This document shows positions 8,858 through 17,374 of a stretch of DNA of 64,000 bases, piece by piece. Source of the stretch: a virus; the IMG/VR virus record IMGVR_UViG_3300042878_001826, positions 62,001 to 126,000 of that record; one strand, written 5' to 3'. The notes below the pieces were generated by a model. The model made no database searches. It saw only the letters and a program-made list of their open reading frames with translations, and had not been told where the DNA came from. Each line of letters begins with the position of its first letter. The first letter of the stretch is position 1. A program made the translations under genes and the position numbers.

Positions 8858-9688
8858 TTATTTTTCAAATATTTTATACAAGAATGATTTAATATTCTCA
8901 ATCTTGTTGTTGTCTGGTATATTATACTCTTCGAACCATGGTTTGTTTAACATCTTTAAATATCTACTATCATCTTTATCAAGTGCGATAATATAGTCAA
9001 TCATATCATCTTCACTTGCAAAATCATAAAAGTTTATGAAAGATTCTGTATTAAACTCTTTCCCTATCAAAGGATTACCCCAATATAAAGGAATTGAATT
9101 CACAGTCATCGGCTCCATTATTTTTTCAGTTGTATAACCAGGATGTTGTGGTCTATATGCGTTGTTCTCAAATGCAATAGAAAACTTATATTCGGATTGA
9201 AACTTTCTTTTGTCAGGTACTGCATAACCAATGTTGTTAGCAAATCTACCACCAGAATCAATCTTTTTATATTTAGAAAGTTTGGCAAAGAAGTTGTTTC
9301 GCTGCTGGCAATCTCCGTTAGAAACCACGAAGTTGCAGAACTTTCTTTTGGTCAACGATTCTTCTATCTTCTTTTCCAAAGCCAGTTCGTAGTATCCGTC
9401 GTATAAAAGATAGTGTGGTAGTCTATAGTTTCTGGAATCTTCCAAATAGTCGAAAGAGAAAGAATAGTCACAATATTCTAAAGGCGGTGCTATGTTCTCT
9501 CCGGTATAAAATATCTTCTTACAACTGTATCTTTGATGGTTCTGTCCAAACAAAGAAAAGAACAGAAAGTCAGGATTGTTTGAAATCTCTACTTCGAATT
9601 CTTCTTTAAGAAGATTGTAGAAATAGTTATCTGTCTTGTCGAATCCTCCCCAGAAGTCAGAGAAGTCTATCTTTATTTTTCTTTTCAT
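8858..9688 (-). CDS. GT10-family alpha-1,3/4-fucosyltransferase
   Basis: 276 aa. Start at 9688 (ATGA overlap with the upstream stop). 'FYTGENIAPPLEYCDYSFSF' and the block 'KFSIAFENNAYRPQHPGYTT' continuing 'EKIMEPMTVNSIPLYWGNP' are the two signature regions of GT10 fucosyltransferases such as Helicobacter FutA; 'FINFYDFAS' follows as in the family. The enzyme transfers L-fucose from GDP-fucose, and the island also encodes GMD and GDP-fucose synthase, so donor and transferase are supplied together. The best-supported transferase of the island. Confidence 0.85.
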   Translation of the reverse strand: MKRKIKIDFSDFWGGFDKTDNYFYNLLKEEFEVEISNNPDFLFFSLFGQNHQRYSCKKIFYTGENIAPPLEYCDYSFSFDYLEDSRNYRLPHYLLYDGYYELALEKKIEESLTKRKFCNFVVSNGDCQQRNNFFAKLSKYKKIDSGGRFANNIGYAVPDKRKFQSEYKFSIAFENNAYRPQHPGYTTEKIMEPMTVNSIPLYWGNPLIGKEFNTESFINFYDFASEDDMIDYIIALDKDDSRYLKMLNKPWFEEYNIPDNNKIENIKSFLYKIFEK

Positions 9689-10386
9689 ACTATTATTCTT
9701 TCTTCTATTGACATAGACTGTCTTTTTTTCCATGTCAAATCATCTTCTGCCCATTTTGCATTATAAGCCTGATCCGCTTGATCTACTTCTCTTTTACCAG
9801 CAGCGTAGTGTAGATGTTCAAACATTGTCTCATCGTTCAACCTATCGTCGTAAAGAAGGTTTAAATCTTTTAGATTGTTGTATAACTCACAATCCGAAAA
9901 CATATGATTATATGCTGGGTGGTATATAACTCCATTCATTTTTCTTAAACAACCATAAGTCATTATAGGAATAGTGATTGCGGCATGAAGCATATTTGAA
10001 GAGTCTGGTAGTTGATAACCATCTCTAACCATCAAACCTACATCTCCTTTCCCTTCTAACTTATTCTTCAAATAAGTGTCCCATCCTTGTGGTGCCATAA
10101 AGTCGTCGCTCGCAAATACGACTATATCACCATCTTCACATTTACCCATCTTAATTCCTAAGTTGGAAGAAAGTTGATATGAAGGATAACAAACACCAAT
10201 CTTATTAGTGTTCAATGTTATCAAAAAGTTTTTACTTAGATATTCTCTAAGTTCGTCTGCTTGTTCTTTCCAGTTGACAGCGACGTATGTCTGTATGTTT
10301 TCTGGATTGTCAGCTCTCTTAATCCATTCAGAATGTGCTGACTGAAATTGTGCAGGTCTAAGCGTGCACCATAGTATGTGTATCAT
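9685..10386 (-). CDS. GT2-like glycosyltransferase
   Basis: 233 aa. 'IHILWCTLRPAQFQSAHSEW', 'TYVAVNWKEQADELREYL' and especially 'EDGDIVVFASDDFMAPQGW' show a GT-A/GT2 donor domain with the metal-binding acidic pair after a hydrophobic strand; 'DETMFEHLHY' fits the later catalytic base region. It overlaps gmd by 29 bases and the GT10 gene by 4 bases, so translation is probably coupled. Confidence 0.6.
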   Translation of the reverse strand: MIHILWCTLRPAQFQSAHSEWIKRADNPENIQTYVAVNWKEQADELREYLSKNFLITLNTNKIGVCYPSYQLSSNLGIKMGKCEDGDIVVFASDDFMAPQGWDTYLKNKLEGKGDVGLMVRDGYQLPDSSNMLHAAITIPIMTYGCLRKMNGVIYHPAYNHMFSDCELYNNLKDLNLLYDDRLNDETMFEHLHYAAGKREVDQADQAYNAKWAEDDLTWKKRQSMSIEERIIV

Positions 10387-11422
10387 CTTTTAATATATTT
10401 TTATTGTCATGCCAAATCATCAGCTTGACTAAAGATTCGAATTTTACCTGTGGTTCCCAACCCAAAACTTCTTTGGCTTTAGAGTAGTCACCTAATAAAG
10501 TATCGACTTCTGCAGGTCTATAATACTTACTATCTATCTCAACGATTACTTTTCTACCAGATTTAGTTACTAGTTTTTCATCAATACCTTCACCAACCCA
10601 TTCTACATCTACACCACATTGTTCTATAGCCAAATCAACAAATTCTTTAATACTATGTGTTTCATTTGTTGCAAGAACATAATCATCTGGTGTATCATGT
10701 TGTAACATTCTCCACATTCCCTCTACATAATCTTTAGCATAACCCCAATCTCTTTTAGAATAAAGATTACCTAATTTTAAAGGTTCAAATTCTGTTTTAT
10801 CGAGTAATGATTTCTTTATCTTAGAAAGGCCGATTGTTATCTTTCTAGTTACAAAAGTCTCACCTCTGCGTTCTCCTTCGTGGTTGAAAAGTATTCCGTT
10901 ACATATAAACATTCCGTAAGACTCTCTGTAGTTCTTTGTTATCCAAAGACCATACATCTTTGCACAGCCATAAGGAGATCTTGGATGCATAACAGATGTT
11001 TCTGTATATCCAGTTTCGGGCATATTGTAACTCATCCCACCATAAAGTTCTGATGTAGATGCTTGATATACTCTTGCCTTAGGACAATGATTTTTAACCG
11101 CCTCTAATATCACAAGAGTTCCCATCGCGTCTACCTGTCCTGTGTAATAAGGTTCTTCAAAAGAAACCTTCACATGTGATTGTGCTGCAAGGTTATATAC
11201 CTCGTCTGGTTGTATTTTTGATATTAAGTTTGAAATCACCAACGGATCGGTAACGTCTCCATGATGTAGATTTAGTCTATCAAATATGTGGTCAATTCTT
11301 CCAGTATTGAAGGAAGATGATCTTCTGATAACTCCGTGTACTTCATATCCTTTTTCTAAAAGTAGTTCTGCTAAATGTGAACCATCTTGTCCCGTTATTC
11401 CTGTTATTAAAGCCTTTTTCAT
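10358..11422 (-). CDS. gmd: GDP-mannose 4,6-dehydratase
   Basis: 354 aa, normal length for GMD. Has the NADP-binding 'ALITGITGQDGSHLAELL' (residues 4-21), 'GVIRRSSSFNTGRIDH', the catalytic Ser/Thr-Glu segment 'QASTSELYGG', and the YxxxK site 'SPYGCAKMYG' (Tyr151, Lys155). It converts GDP-D-mannose to GDP-4-keto-6-deoxy-mannose in the cytosol, the branch point for GDP-L-fucose (by the fcl gene just upstream) and, in principle, GDP-perosamine (by the DegT aminotransferase downstream). Family assignment is firm; flux to the second branch is inference. Confidence 0.95.
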   Translation of the reverse strand: MKKALITGITGQDGSHLAELLLEKGYEVHGVIRRSSSFNTGRIDHIFDRLNLHHGDVTDPLVISNLISKIQPDEVYNLAAQSHVKVSFEEPYYTGQVDAMGTLVILEAVKNHCPKARVYQASTSELYGGMSYNMPETGYTETSVMHPRSPYGCAKMYGLWITKNYRESYGMFICNGILFNHEGERRGETFVTRKITIGLSKIKKSLLDKTEFEPLKLGNLYSKRDWGYAKDYVEGMWRMLQHDTPDDYVLATNETHSIKEFVDLAIEQCGVDVEWVGEGIDEKLVTKSGRKVIVEIDSKYYRPAEVDTLLGDYSKAKEVLGWEPQVKFESLVKLMIWHDNKNILKDDTHTMVHA

Positions 11423-11626
11423 TTATATTTTGTTTTTTAAATAAGCATTTACAATCTTTCCATCTTCTAACTCATAGGTTACTACTCTTAAATCATAAGA
11501 TTCTTTTATAGATTCACTATTATATAATAAGTATCCATTGAATTGGCATATTTCATTAGCGATTGCAAAATCTTTTCCTATAATCTCATCTGTTATACTG
11601 AAGATAAATCTTTTACTTTTTTTCAT
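11423..11626 (-). CDS. Small hypothetical protein between fcl and gmd
   Basis: 67 aa, beta-rich, Lys/Ile-rich (KKSKRFIFSITDEIIG...). Its start overlaps the end of fcl by 14 bases and its stop abuts gmd, so it is embedded in the operon. No recognised family. Confidence 0.55.
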   Translation of the reverse strand: MKKSKRFIFSITDEIIGKDFAIANEICQFNGYLLYNSESIKESYDLRVVTYELEDGKIVNAYLKNKI

Positions 11627-12536
11627 AGTCTCTGTATGTTTTTTCTATTCCATCTTTCAGTGAAGTAGTATACTTCCATCCAATCCCTTCTAATCTAGAT
11701 ACATCGAGTAACTTTCTTGGTGTTCCATCAGGCATACTGGTATTAAAGTGTATTCCTCCTTCATATCCAACAACTTTTGATATACCTACTGCAAGCTCTG
11801 CTATAGTAACATCTTGTCCAGTTCCGATATTCAAAATCTCATTTCCAGAATAGTTGTTCATTAAGAATACACAAGCATCTGCTAAATCTTCTACATAAAG
11901 AAACTCTCTCTTTGGTGTTCCTGTACCCCAGATCTCTACGGATTCCTTTCCTTCTAACTTTGCCTCATGAAACTTTCTAATCATCGCAGGAAGAACGTGA
12001 GAGTTATTTAGGTCGTAGTTGTCGTTGGGGCCATATAGGTTCGTTGGCATCACCGAAATAAAGTTTGTTCCATATTGTTCGTTGTAACTTTGACACATTT
12101 TGATACCAGCTATTTTGGCAATTGCATAAGCGTCATTTGTAGATTCAAGTTCACCAGTCATAAGATATTCTTCTTTTATAGGTTGTTCACAGAACTTTGG
12201 ATAGATACAAGAACTTCCTAAAAATATAAGTTTCTTTACATCATAAGAATATGAAGACTTGATAATGTTTGTCTGTATCATAATGTTTTCGTAGATGAAG
12301 TCGGCTTTCATATCACGATTTGCTTTAATACCACCAACTTTAGCAGCAGCTAAAAAGACATATTCAGGTCCTATCTTTCTAAAGAAGTTGTCTACTTCAG
12401 ATTGGTCGAGCAGGTTTAATTTACTTTTTGACATTGTTATTATGTTTGTATAACCGAGTTGTTCAAGTCTTCTTACTATGGCGGAGCCGACCATTCCGTT
12501 GTGTCCAGCCACAAATATTCTAGAATCTAAATTCAT
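11613..12536 (-). CDS. fcl: GDP-L-fucose synthase
   Basis: 307 aa, the usual length. 'FVAGHNGMVGSAIVRRL' is the NADPH-binding turn; 'FLGSSCIYPK' and 'DAYAIAKIAG' hold the catalytic Ser and YxxxK (Tyr137, Lys141); 'PTNLYGPNDNYD' is a family signature. It epimerises and reduces GDP-4-keto-6-deoxymannose, the product of the adjacent gmd, to GDP-L-fucose. First gene of the island; a terminator lies just upstream at 12568-12602, separating it from the ClpC gene. No clear promoter box was pinned down in the short leader. Confidence 0.93.
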   Translation of the reverse strand: MNLDSRIFVAGHNGMVGSAIVRRLEQLGYTNIITMSKSKLNLLDQSEVDNFFRKIGPEYVFLAAAKVGGIKANRDMKADFIYENIMIQTNIIKSSYSYDVKKLIFLGSSCIYPKFCEQPIKEEYLMTGELESTNDAYAIAKIAGIKMCQSYNEQYGTNFISVMPTNLYGPNDNYDLNNSHVLPAMIRKFHEAKLEGKESVEIWGTGTPKREFLYVEDLADACVFLMNNYSGNEILNIGTGQDVTIAELAVGISKVVGYEGGIHFNTSMPDGTPRKLLDVSRLEGIGWKYTTSLKDGIEKTYRDYEKK

Positions 12537-12567
12537 TTATAGTTTTTACGTTTTTTAGTTATATAGA

Positions 12568-12602
12568 AAAAAAAAGAGAGAGTTTAAAACTCTCTCTTTT
12601 TT
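12568..12602 (-). terminator. Intrinsic terminator after the ClpC gene (bidirectional)
   Basis: A 10-bp palindrome GAGAGAGTTT/AAACTCTCTC is flanked by T-runs on both strands. It lies directly after the clpC-like stop and before the fcl start, isolating the two minus-strand units. Confidence 0.85.
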
Positions 12603-12603
12603 A

Positions 12604-14730
12604 TTATTCGTCTTTTTTCTTTCTTACCTTTTTGACTGGCTTTTCAAGAATAACAAATGACTTATCGTCTTCTTTGTTGTAGTCCATTAAGAAACTTGTT
12701 CCTTCTTTAGGATTGTTCTCAATGATATAGTCAGTGATGATATCATCAACCCATCTTTGAATGGCTCTCTTTAAAGGTCGAGCACCATACTTAGGATCAT
12801 ATCCTACTTCTACCAAATGCTCTTTTAAAGCTTCTGTGATTTGTGTAGGGTATCCAATGTCTGAAGCTCTTTTGATAGTCTTAACAAGCTCAAGATCTAC
12901 GATTTTAAGAATCTCTTCTTTACCTAAATCTTTGAAGTAGATAATCTCGTCAAGTCTGTTAATGAACTCAGGAGCAAACTTGTTTTTAAGTTCTTTCTCT
13001 AAAATTCCTTTAATCTCTTCTTCTCTTACGTTTTCTTTGTTCTTCGTAGAGAATCCAACACCAGTTCCAAAGTCTTTTATCAATTTAGTTCCTACGTTAG
13101 AAGTCATCAAAATGATACAGTTTTTAAAACTTACCTTTCTTCCGTGTGAATCTGTTACGTGGCCGTCATCTAACATTTGAAGAAAGATGTTGAATACTTC
13201 AGGATGTGCTTTCTCAATCTCATCAAAAAGAACTACTGAATAAGGTTTTCTTCTGATTCTATCAAGAACATTTGCGTCATCGTATCCAACGTATCCAGGT
13301 GCAGAACCTTGTATTTTAGAGATAGATATTTTATCCATATACTCAGACATATCTAATCTAATCAAAGAATCTTCTGAATCGAATAAGTATTTAGCAATCT
13401 GTTTAGCTAACTCAGTCTTACCAACACCAGAGTTTCCAATAAGCATTCCACTAAAAACTGGTTTGTTTTCGTCTTTCATACCAACACGACCTCTTTGAAT
13501 AGCTCTAACGACTTTCTTAACAGCTTCGTCTTGACCAACAACTTTACCAGAGATTTCAGTTCCCATCTTAGCAAGTCTTGTGTTTTCTTTCTCACCAACT
13601 TTCTGTAATGGAATACCAGTCATCATAGAAACAACTTCAGCAACATTGTCTTCAGTAACAGTTTGTCTGTTTCTAGAAGATTCGTCTTCCCAATCTTTTC
13701 TAGCTTTCTCTAAACTCTCATTAAGTTGACGTTCAACGTCTCTTAATTTAGCAGCTTCTTCATACTTTTGAGAACGGATAACTTCGTTCTTTTTATCTTT
13801 GATGTCAGAAATCTTTTTCTCGATATCTGTAATCTCTTTAGGAACTACAATGTTAGAGATATGAACTCTTGATCCAGCTTCATCTAAAGCATCAATCGCT
13901 TTGTCTGGTAAGAATCTGTCGGTCATATATCTACTTGTTAAATCAACACAAGCTTTGATTGCTTCTGGTGTGTATTCAACATTGTGGTGTGATTCGTATT
14001 TGTCTTTGATGTTATTCAAAATTTCCATACTTTCTTCCGGAGAAGCAGCTTCGATGATTACTTTTTGAAATCTTCTTTCTAAAGCACCATCTTTCTCAAT
14101 GTGTTTTCTGTACTCATCAAGAGTAGTAGCACCAATGATTTGTATCTCACCTCTAGCCAATGCTGGCTTGAACATATTACTAGCATCCATAGAACCTGAA
14201 GCACCACCTGCACCAATCATAGTGTGAATCTCATCGATGAAAAGAATCACATCAGGATTTTTCTCCATCTCTCCCATAAGAGCTTTGATTCTTTCTTCAA
14301 ACTGACCTCTGTATTTAGTACCGGCAACCATAGAAGCTAAGTCTAACATAACAACTCTTTTGTTAAAAAGAATTCTACTAACTTTTCTTTGTATAATTCT
14401 AAGTGCCAATCCTTCTGCTACAGAAGATTTACCAACACCTGGCTCTCCTATTAAGATAGGGTTGTTCTTTTTTCTTCTCGCCAAGATTTGAGAAACTCTT
14501 TCGATTTCTTTCTCACGTCCTACGATAGGATCAAGTTTTCCTTCTTCTGCCATCTTCGTAAGATCACGGCTATAAGTATCCAATACTGGAGTCTTTGTCT
14601 TAGCATCGGTCTTTTTGTTTCCTGAACTGTAAGAAGATTTTTCATCGTCGTCGTCGTCATCTATCGCAGACTTGATGTTAGGCAGCCTTTTAAGGTATTC
14701 GCTGTCTTCTGATTTTTTATTTTTTCCCAT
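12604..14730 (-). CDS. clpC: ClpC-type AAA+ unfoldase lacking the N-domain
   Basis: 708 aa. Two AAA+ modules: D1 Walker [10 protein letters not shown] (residues 95-103) with Walker B '[10 protein letters not shown]'; D2 Walker [10 protein letters not shown] with '[12 protein letters not shown]'. Between them is a UVR-like segment '[16 protein letters not shown]', diagnostic of ClpC. The D2 loop '[10 protein letters not shown]' retains the VGF tripeptide used by ClpC to dock on ClpP. The ~145-residue N-terminal adaptor domain is absent and replaced by a 45-residue acidic, disordered tail ([14 protein letters not shown]). No clpP is in the window, so it may use the host peptidase or act as a free unfoldase. 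Confidence 0.92.
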   Translation of the reverse strand: MGKNKKSEDSEYLKRLPNIKSAIDDDDDDEKSSYSSGNKKTDAKTKTPVLDTYSRDLTKMAEEGKLDPIVGREKEIERVSQILARRKKNNPILIGEPGVGKSSVAEGLALRIIQRKVSRILFNKRVVMLDLASMVAGTKYRGQFEERIKALMGEMEKNPDVILFIDEIHTMIGAGGASGSMDASNMFKPALARGEIQIIGATTLDEYRKHIEKDGALERRFQKVIIEAASPEESMEILNNIKDKYESHHNVEYTPEAIKACVDLTSRYMTDRFLPDKAIDALDEAGSRVHISNIVVPKEITDIEKKISDIKDKKNEVIRSQKYEEAAKLRDVERQLNESLEKARKDWEDESSRNRQTVTEDNVAEVVSMMTGIPLQKVGEKENTRLAKMGTEISGKVVGQDEAVKKVVRAIQRGRVGMKDENKPVFSGMLIGNSGVGKTELAKQIAKYLFDSEDSLIRLDMSEYMDKISISKIQGSAPGYVGYDDANVLDRIRRKPYSVVLFDEIEKAHPEVFNIFLQMLDDGHVTDSHGRKVSFKNCIILMTSNVGTKLIKDFGTGVGFSTKNKENVREEEIKGILEKELKNKFAPEFINRLDEIIYFKDLGKEEILKIVDLELVKTIKRASDIGYPTQITEALKEHLVEVGYDPKYGARPLKRAIQRWVDDIITDYIIENNPKEGTSFLMDYNKEDDKSFVILEKPVKKVRKKKDE

Positions 14731-14762
14731 ATATTCTTTTTTGTTTTAATATGTATTGATAT

Positions 14763-15116
14763 TTATATTTTTATAATAATAAAAGTTGTTTTGTCGTCTA
14801 ATATATCATCTATGATTGTGTCTCTTCTATTTGATATGTTATGAGCGTCCAGATTCTCACATCTGATGCTCATAGATATTTTTTTACCAAAGTCTATGTC
14901 CATTGTTTTTATTCTACAATTCTGTGCCGCAAACTTTACGGTTGATATGTCAAAGCTTTTCCTTCCTTCGTATATATTTATAAATTCATCGTAGTATTTC
15001 GGATATGTACTTATGTCTAATGTAAGGTATAGAATAGCCCATTTCTCAAAAGAAAGTTGTACATCACATTCCTTTACATAGAATGTATCGTTTGCTATTT
15101 TTAACCAGTTGTTCAT
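14763..15116 (-). CDS. Hypothetical protein
   Basis: 117 aa, mixed alpha/beta, no membrane segment. It begins 'NNWLKIANDTFYVKECDV' and ends 'DKTTFIIIKI'. Its start touches the stop of the upstream PTH2-like gene. The arrangement of strands could be a small phage structural fold, but no motif is recognised. Confidence 0.6.
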   Translation of the reverse strand: MNNWLKIANDTFYVKECDVQLSFEKWAILYLTLDISTYPKYYDEFINIYEGRKSFDISTVKFAAQNCRIKTMDIDFGKKISMSIRCENLDAHNISNRRDTIIDDILDDKTTFIIIKI

Positions 15117-15700
15117 TATGCCAGTTTTACTTTATTTGGATTTAAAAAGTCTCTAAGAAAAGCATTCTTCTCACCACCAACAAAATCTACCCAGTCAGAA
15201 TAAAGTTTTCTTTCTTTATCACTACCGTTAAGAAAGTATCCATCTTTTCTCATTTTTTCTATCTTGTTACTATTCATCATGTTATCTTGAAGATATGAGA
15301 AGTGATTTGTCATAACCCAATCTCCAAAGTCTGGATAGTCTTTTCTATTGAATACTCTTTCATCTATGATAAAAACTATTGCAGAAAGCATATCATTTAG
15401 ATCCGGTTCGTAGAACGTCGCTAGATTTACTTCATTAAGCATAAGAACTTCTAAAGTATCTTCCATCGTTCCCTGATATTCGTTTTCGTCGTGGTGATAT
15501 CTATTCATTGAGTGATTGGATGTTCCTCCATTTAGTATGATGAATGTCTTCCAATATTTGGCCCAATCAAGGTATTGTCCGACGTTGAAGTTTTCCAACG
15601 CATATTCAACTACTGCATGTCCGAATTGAATTCCTTTCTGTATCTCGCTGATATTGTAAGGAACGAATCCATACATTCTAAGTTCTAGTTCATTTTTCAT
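15116..15700 (-). CDS. PTH2-like (peptidyl-tRNA hydrolase II-like) hypothetical protein
   Basis: 194 aa. 'YGFVPYNISEIQKGIQFGHA' resembles the beta-strand plus Q-x-G/A-H-A helix start of the PTH2/DUF2000 fold, and 'FIILNGGTSN' and 'LNDMLSAIVFIIDERVF' fit later strands. The catalytic detail of true PTH2 enzymes is not evident, so this may be a fold relative with another role. Located between a CYTH gene and a small unknown gene on the minus strand. Confidence 0.45.
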   Translation of the reverse strand: MKNELELRMYGFVPYNISEIQKGIQFGHAVVEYALENFNVGQYLDWAKYWKTFIILNGGTSNHSMNRYHHDENEYQGTMEDTLEVLMLNEVNLATFYEPDLNDMLSAIVFIIDERVFNRKDYPDFGDWVMTNHFSYLQDNMMNSNKIEKMRKDGYFLNGSDKERKLYSDWVDFVGGEKNAFLRDFLNPNKVKLA

Positions 15701-15729
15701 AGATTTTATATAGTGAAAACTTCAAAAGT

Positions 15730-16215
15730 TTATTTAACCCTATTAGAAAGGCTTCTATTACTGAACTGTTTTAATCCTGTTACTTCAAGTAGATTTTTCT
15801 TTTGTATAAACTCTGGAATCTCTAACTCATAGTCTTCACTAGGTATTTCAATCTCTGCCACTATAATATGACATTTTTGAGAGAACACGTCGACTTCCCA
15901 CTTTAGTTCTCCGTCTGGATATATTCTTCTTTCTTTTGTGATGTATCTTGCATTTTGTTTTGCGGATTTACAACGCTTTACGAAATCATCAAATTCATCT
16001 TTGTCCATATCATATTCATCTTCAATATTCGAAATATCTGATATTCTAGTTTTTATCGTATGAACCCATTTAATTCCATAGATGTTAGAGTCCATTGAGC
16101 GAGCTCTTTCCCATATACCATCTACTTTAAGATACCATTGTTTTATTTTTATAACTTCCGTAGGCTTTAAATCCGGAACTGCCTTTAGTAAAAACTTTCT
16201 TTCAATCTCTATCAT
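15730..16215 (-). CDS. CYTH-domain protein (triphosphate tunnel metalloenzyme)
   Basis: 161 aa. It begins 'MIEIERKFLLK', the ExExK signature of CYTH enzymes, followed by basic strands ('KWVHTIKTRIS', 'YITKERRIY') and acidic strands ('EDEYDM', 'KWEVDVF', 'IIVAEIEI') that alternate around the tunnel as in CYTH proteins. Members hydrolyse inorganic or nucleoside triphosphates or cyclise ATP; length near the minimal CYTH size favours triphosphatase. It overlaps the MgtC-like gene by 14 bases, so the two are co-expressed. Confidence 0.8.
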   Translation of the reverse strand: MIEIERKFLLKAVPDLKPTEVIKIKQWYLKVDGIWERARSMDSNIYGIKWVHTIKTRISDISNIEDEYDMDKDEFDDFVKRCKSAKQNARYITKERRIYPDGELKWEVDVFSQKCHIIVAEIEIPSEDYELEIPEFIQKKNLLEVTGLKQFSNRSLSNRVK

Positions 16216-16657
16216 CCTCTGTGTCTTTTTTCATCCATCTTTCTACCTTCTCAAAAAAGTGAGATATAAATATAAGTCCAATAGTAAGTACTATCGGTGT
16301 TAGTGTAAGTCCCATTCCACATAGTATTCCTATGGCCGATATGGTCCAAATGAATGCTGCTGTAGTAAGTCCTATTATTTTGTCTTTATTTTGTATTATC
16401 GCTCCAGCACCTAAGAATCCAATCCCGGTTACTATAGTAGAAAGGATTCTGGTTGGATCAGATAAACTGAATTGTTGTGCTGCCAAAAAAGAAACAATTG
16501 TAAAGATACAAGATCCTACACATATAAGTATGTTGGTTCTTATACCAGCCACTTTGTTTCTTCGTTCTCTTTCCCAACCGACTAGCGCACCACATATAGT
16601 AGCAACTCCCACTTTTGGAAGTATAGTTGCAAGTGCTATTATTTCGTTTATGAACAT
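16202..16657 (-). CDS. MgtC/SapB-family membrane protein
   Basis: 151 aa with about four to five hydrophobic helices. 'GALVGWERERRNKVAGIRTN', 'GIGFLGAGAII' and 'GLTTAAFIWTISAIGIL' are the hallmark MgtC segments. The ATG at 16657 is preferred over an in-frame TTG at 16696 because that TTG lies inside the promoter box TATCTTTG. Family members sit in the inner membrane; bacterial MgtC restrains the F1Fo ATP synthase and helps survival under low Mg2+. The soluble C-terminal domain of long MgtC proteins is missing here. An auxiliary metabolic or anti-host role is inference. Confidence 0.85.
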   Translation of the reverse strand: MFINEIIALATILPKVGVATICGALVGWERERRNKVAGIRTNILICVGSCIFTIVSFLAAQQFSLSDPTRILSTIVTGIGFLGAGAIIQNKDKIIGLTTAAFIWTISAIGILCGMGLTLTPIVLTIGLIFISHFFEKVERWMKKDTEDDRD

Positions 16658-16693
16658 AAGAGTATTTATAAAAAACAGATGTTTATGTTTTGA

Positions 16694-16701
16694 CAAAGAT
16701 A
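16694..16701 (-). promoter_or_regulatory. Bacteroidota-type -7 box TATCTTTG
   Basis: TATCTTTG on the minus strand, about 36 bases before the MgtC-like ATG. Matches TAnnTTTG. Confidence 0.6.
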
Positions 16702-16725
16702 CAAAATTTAATATTAGATTTCAGA

Positions 16726-16736
16726 TTTAATATATA
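16726..16736 (+). promoter_or_regulatory. Phage motif TTTAATATATA
   Basis: Exact TTTAATATATA, four bases before the ATG at 16741. Candidate phage promoter giving a leaderless mRNA. Confidence 0.6.
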
Positions 16737-16740
16737 ATGT

Positions 16741-16971
16741 ATGGAAAACTTCATGGAAATAATGGCATACATTGGCTCACTTATCATATTGATTAGCTTT
16801 TGTACGAAAAACGTGAATCTACTTAGAGTTTTAAATAACGTAGGATGTGTTATATTTTTATTCTACGCTTTCTATCACGGAAGACTGCCGTTGATAATTT
16901 TAAATTCGATGGTGATTGTAGTAAATATGTATCACATATGGTCAGATAAAAAACAAGTAATAAAAAGATGA
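16741..16971 (+). CDS. Small YgjV/SemiSWEET-like membrane protein
   Basis: 76 aa with three predicted hydrophobic helices: 'YIGSLIILISFC', 'VGCVIFLFYAFY' and 'LIILNSMVIVVNMYHI'. The order, with an Asn-rich 'LLRVLNNVGC' linker, resembles the half-size YgjV or SemiSWEET-type bundle. It is expressed from the TTTAATATATA motif and overlaps the next gene by 4 bases (ATGA). Function unknown. Confidence 0.6.
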   Translation: MENFMEIMAYIGSLIILISFCTKNVNLLRVLNNVGCVIFLFYAFYHGRLPLIILNSMVIVVNMYHIWSDKKQVIKR

Positions 16972-17168
16972 AATACTTGAAAAGATTCAACGAATCCAAA
17001 AAAGATAAAGTTGAAATATCTGAATTGATAAAACGTAAAAATGCTGGAGAGAAATTGACTGATGATGAAATGTATTTAGTACACCGTCATTTTTATGAAA
17101 CTAGTAAAGAATATAAAGATCATTATAATAAAATGATAAATAAATTATTAAATAAAGATAAAAAATAA
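16968..17168 (+). CDS. Small tagged protein (N-terminal MKYLKRFNES)
   Basis: 66 aa, helical, highly charged. The first ten residues carry the capsid-targeting-like tag shared with a dozen genes in this window. 'ELIKRKNAGEKLTDDEMYLVH' follows. Start overlaps the previous stop by 4 bases. A packaged internal protein is possible by analogy to T4 internal proteins; this is inference. Confidence 0.6.
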   Translation: MKYLKRFNESKKDKVEISELIKRKNAGEKLTDDEMYLVHRHFYETSKEYKDHYNKMINKLLNKDKK

Positions 17169-17176
17169 ATAATAAA

Positions 17177-17359
17177 ATGAAACACTTAAAAAGATTCAAC
17201 GAAGCTGTTAAGACAGAGAAAACATCTAAGAAAGATGAAATCGAAGACTTTATCGGTAAAAACAAAAAAAACAAATCTTCTTACGAAATGTATAAAGTAT
17301 TAAGAGAGAAAGGTTATACTGAAGCTAATCTTAAAGATTATTTTCACGATAACTATTAA
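17177..17359 (+). CDS. Small tagged protein (N-terminal MKHLKRFNEA)
   Basis: 60 aa, Lys/Glu-rich, with the same N-terminal tag as the gene before it; here F-N-E is followed by Ala, a good fit to a prohead-protease cleavage site. The rest ('DEIEDFIGKNKKNKSSYEMY') looks like a short helical domain. Tandem position with the tagged gene at 16968 suggests duplication or a module of internal proteins. Confidence 0.6.
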   Translation: MKHLKRFNEAVKTEKTSKKDEIEDFIGKNKKNKSSYEMYKVLREKGYTEANLKDYFHDNY

Positions 17360-17374
17360 AAATAAATATACATT

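Noticed and set aside
16694-16696. In-frame TTG start for the MgtC-like gene
   Set aside because: It lies inside the TATCTTTG promoter box, so it cannot be in the transcript.
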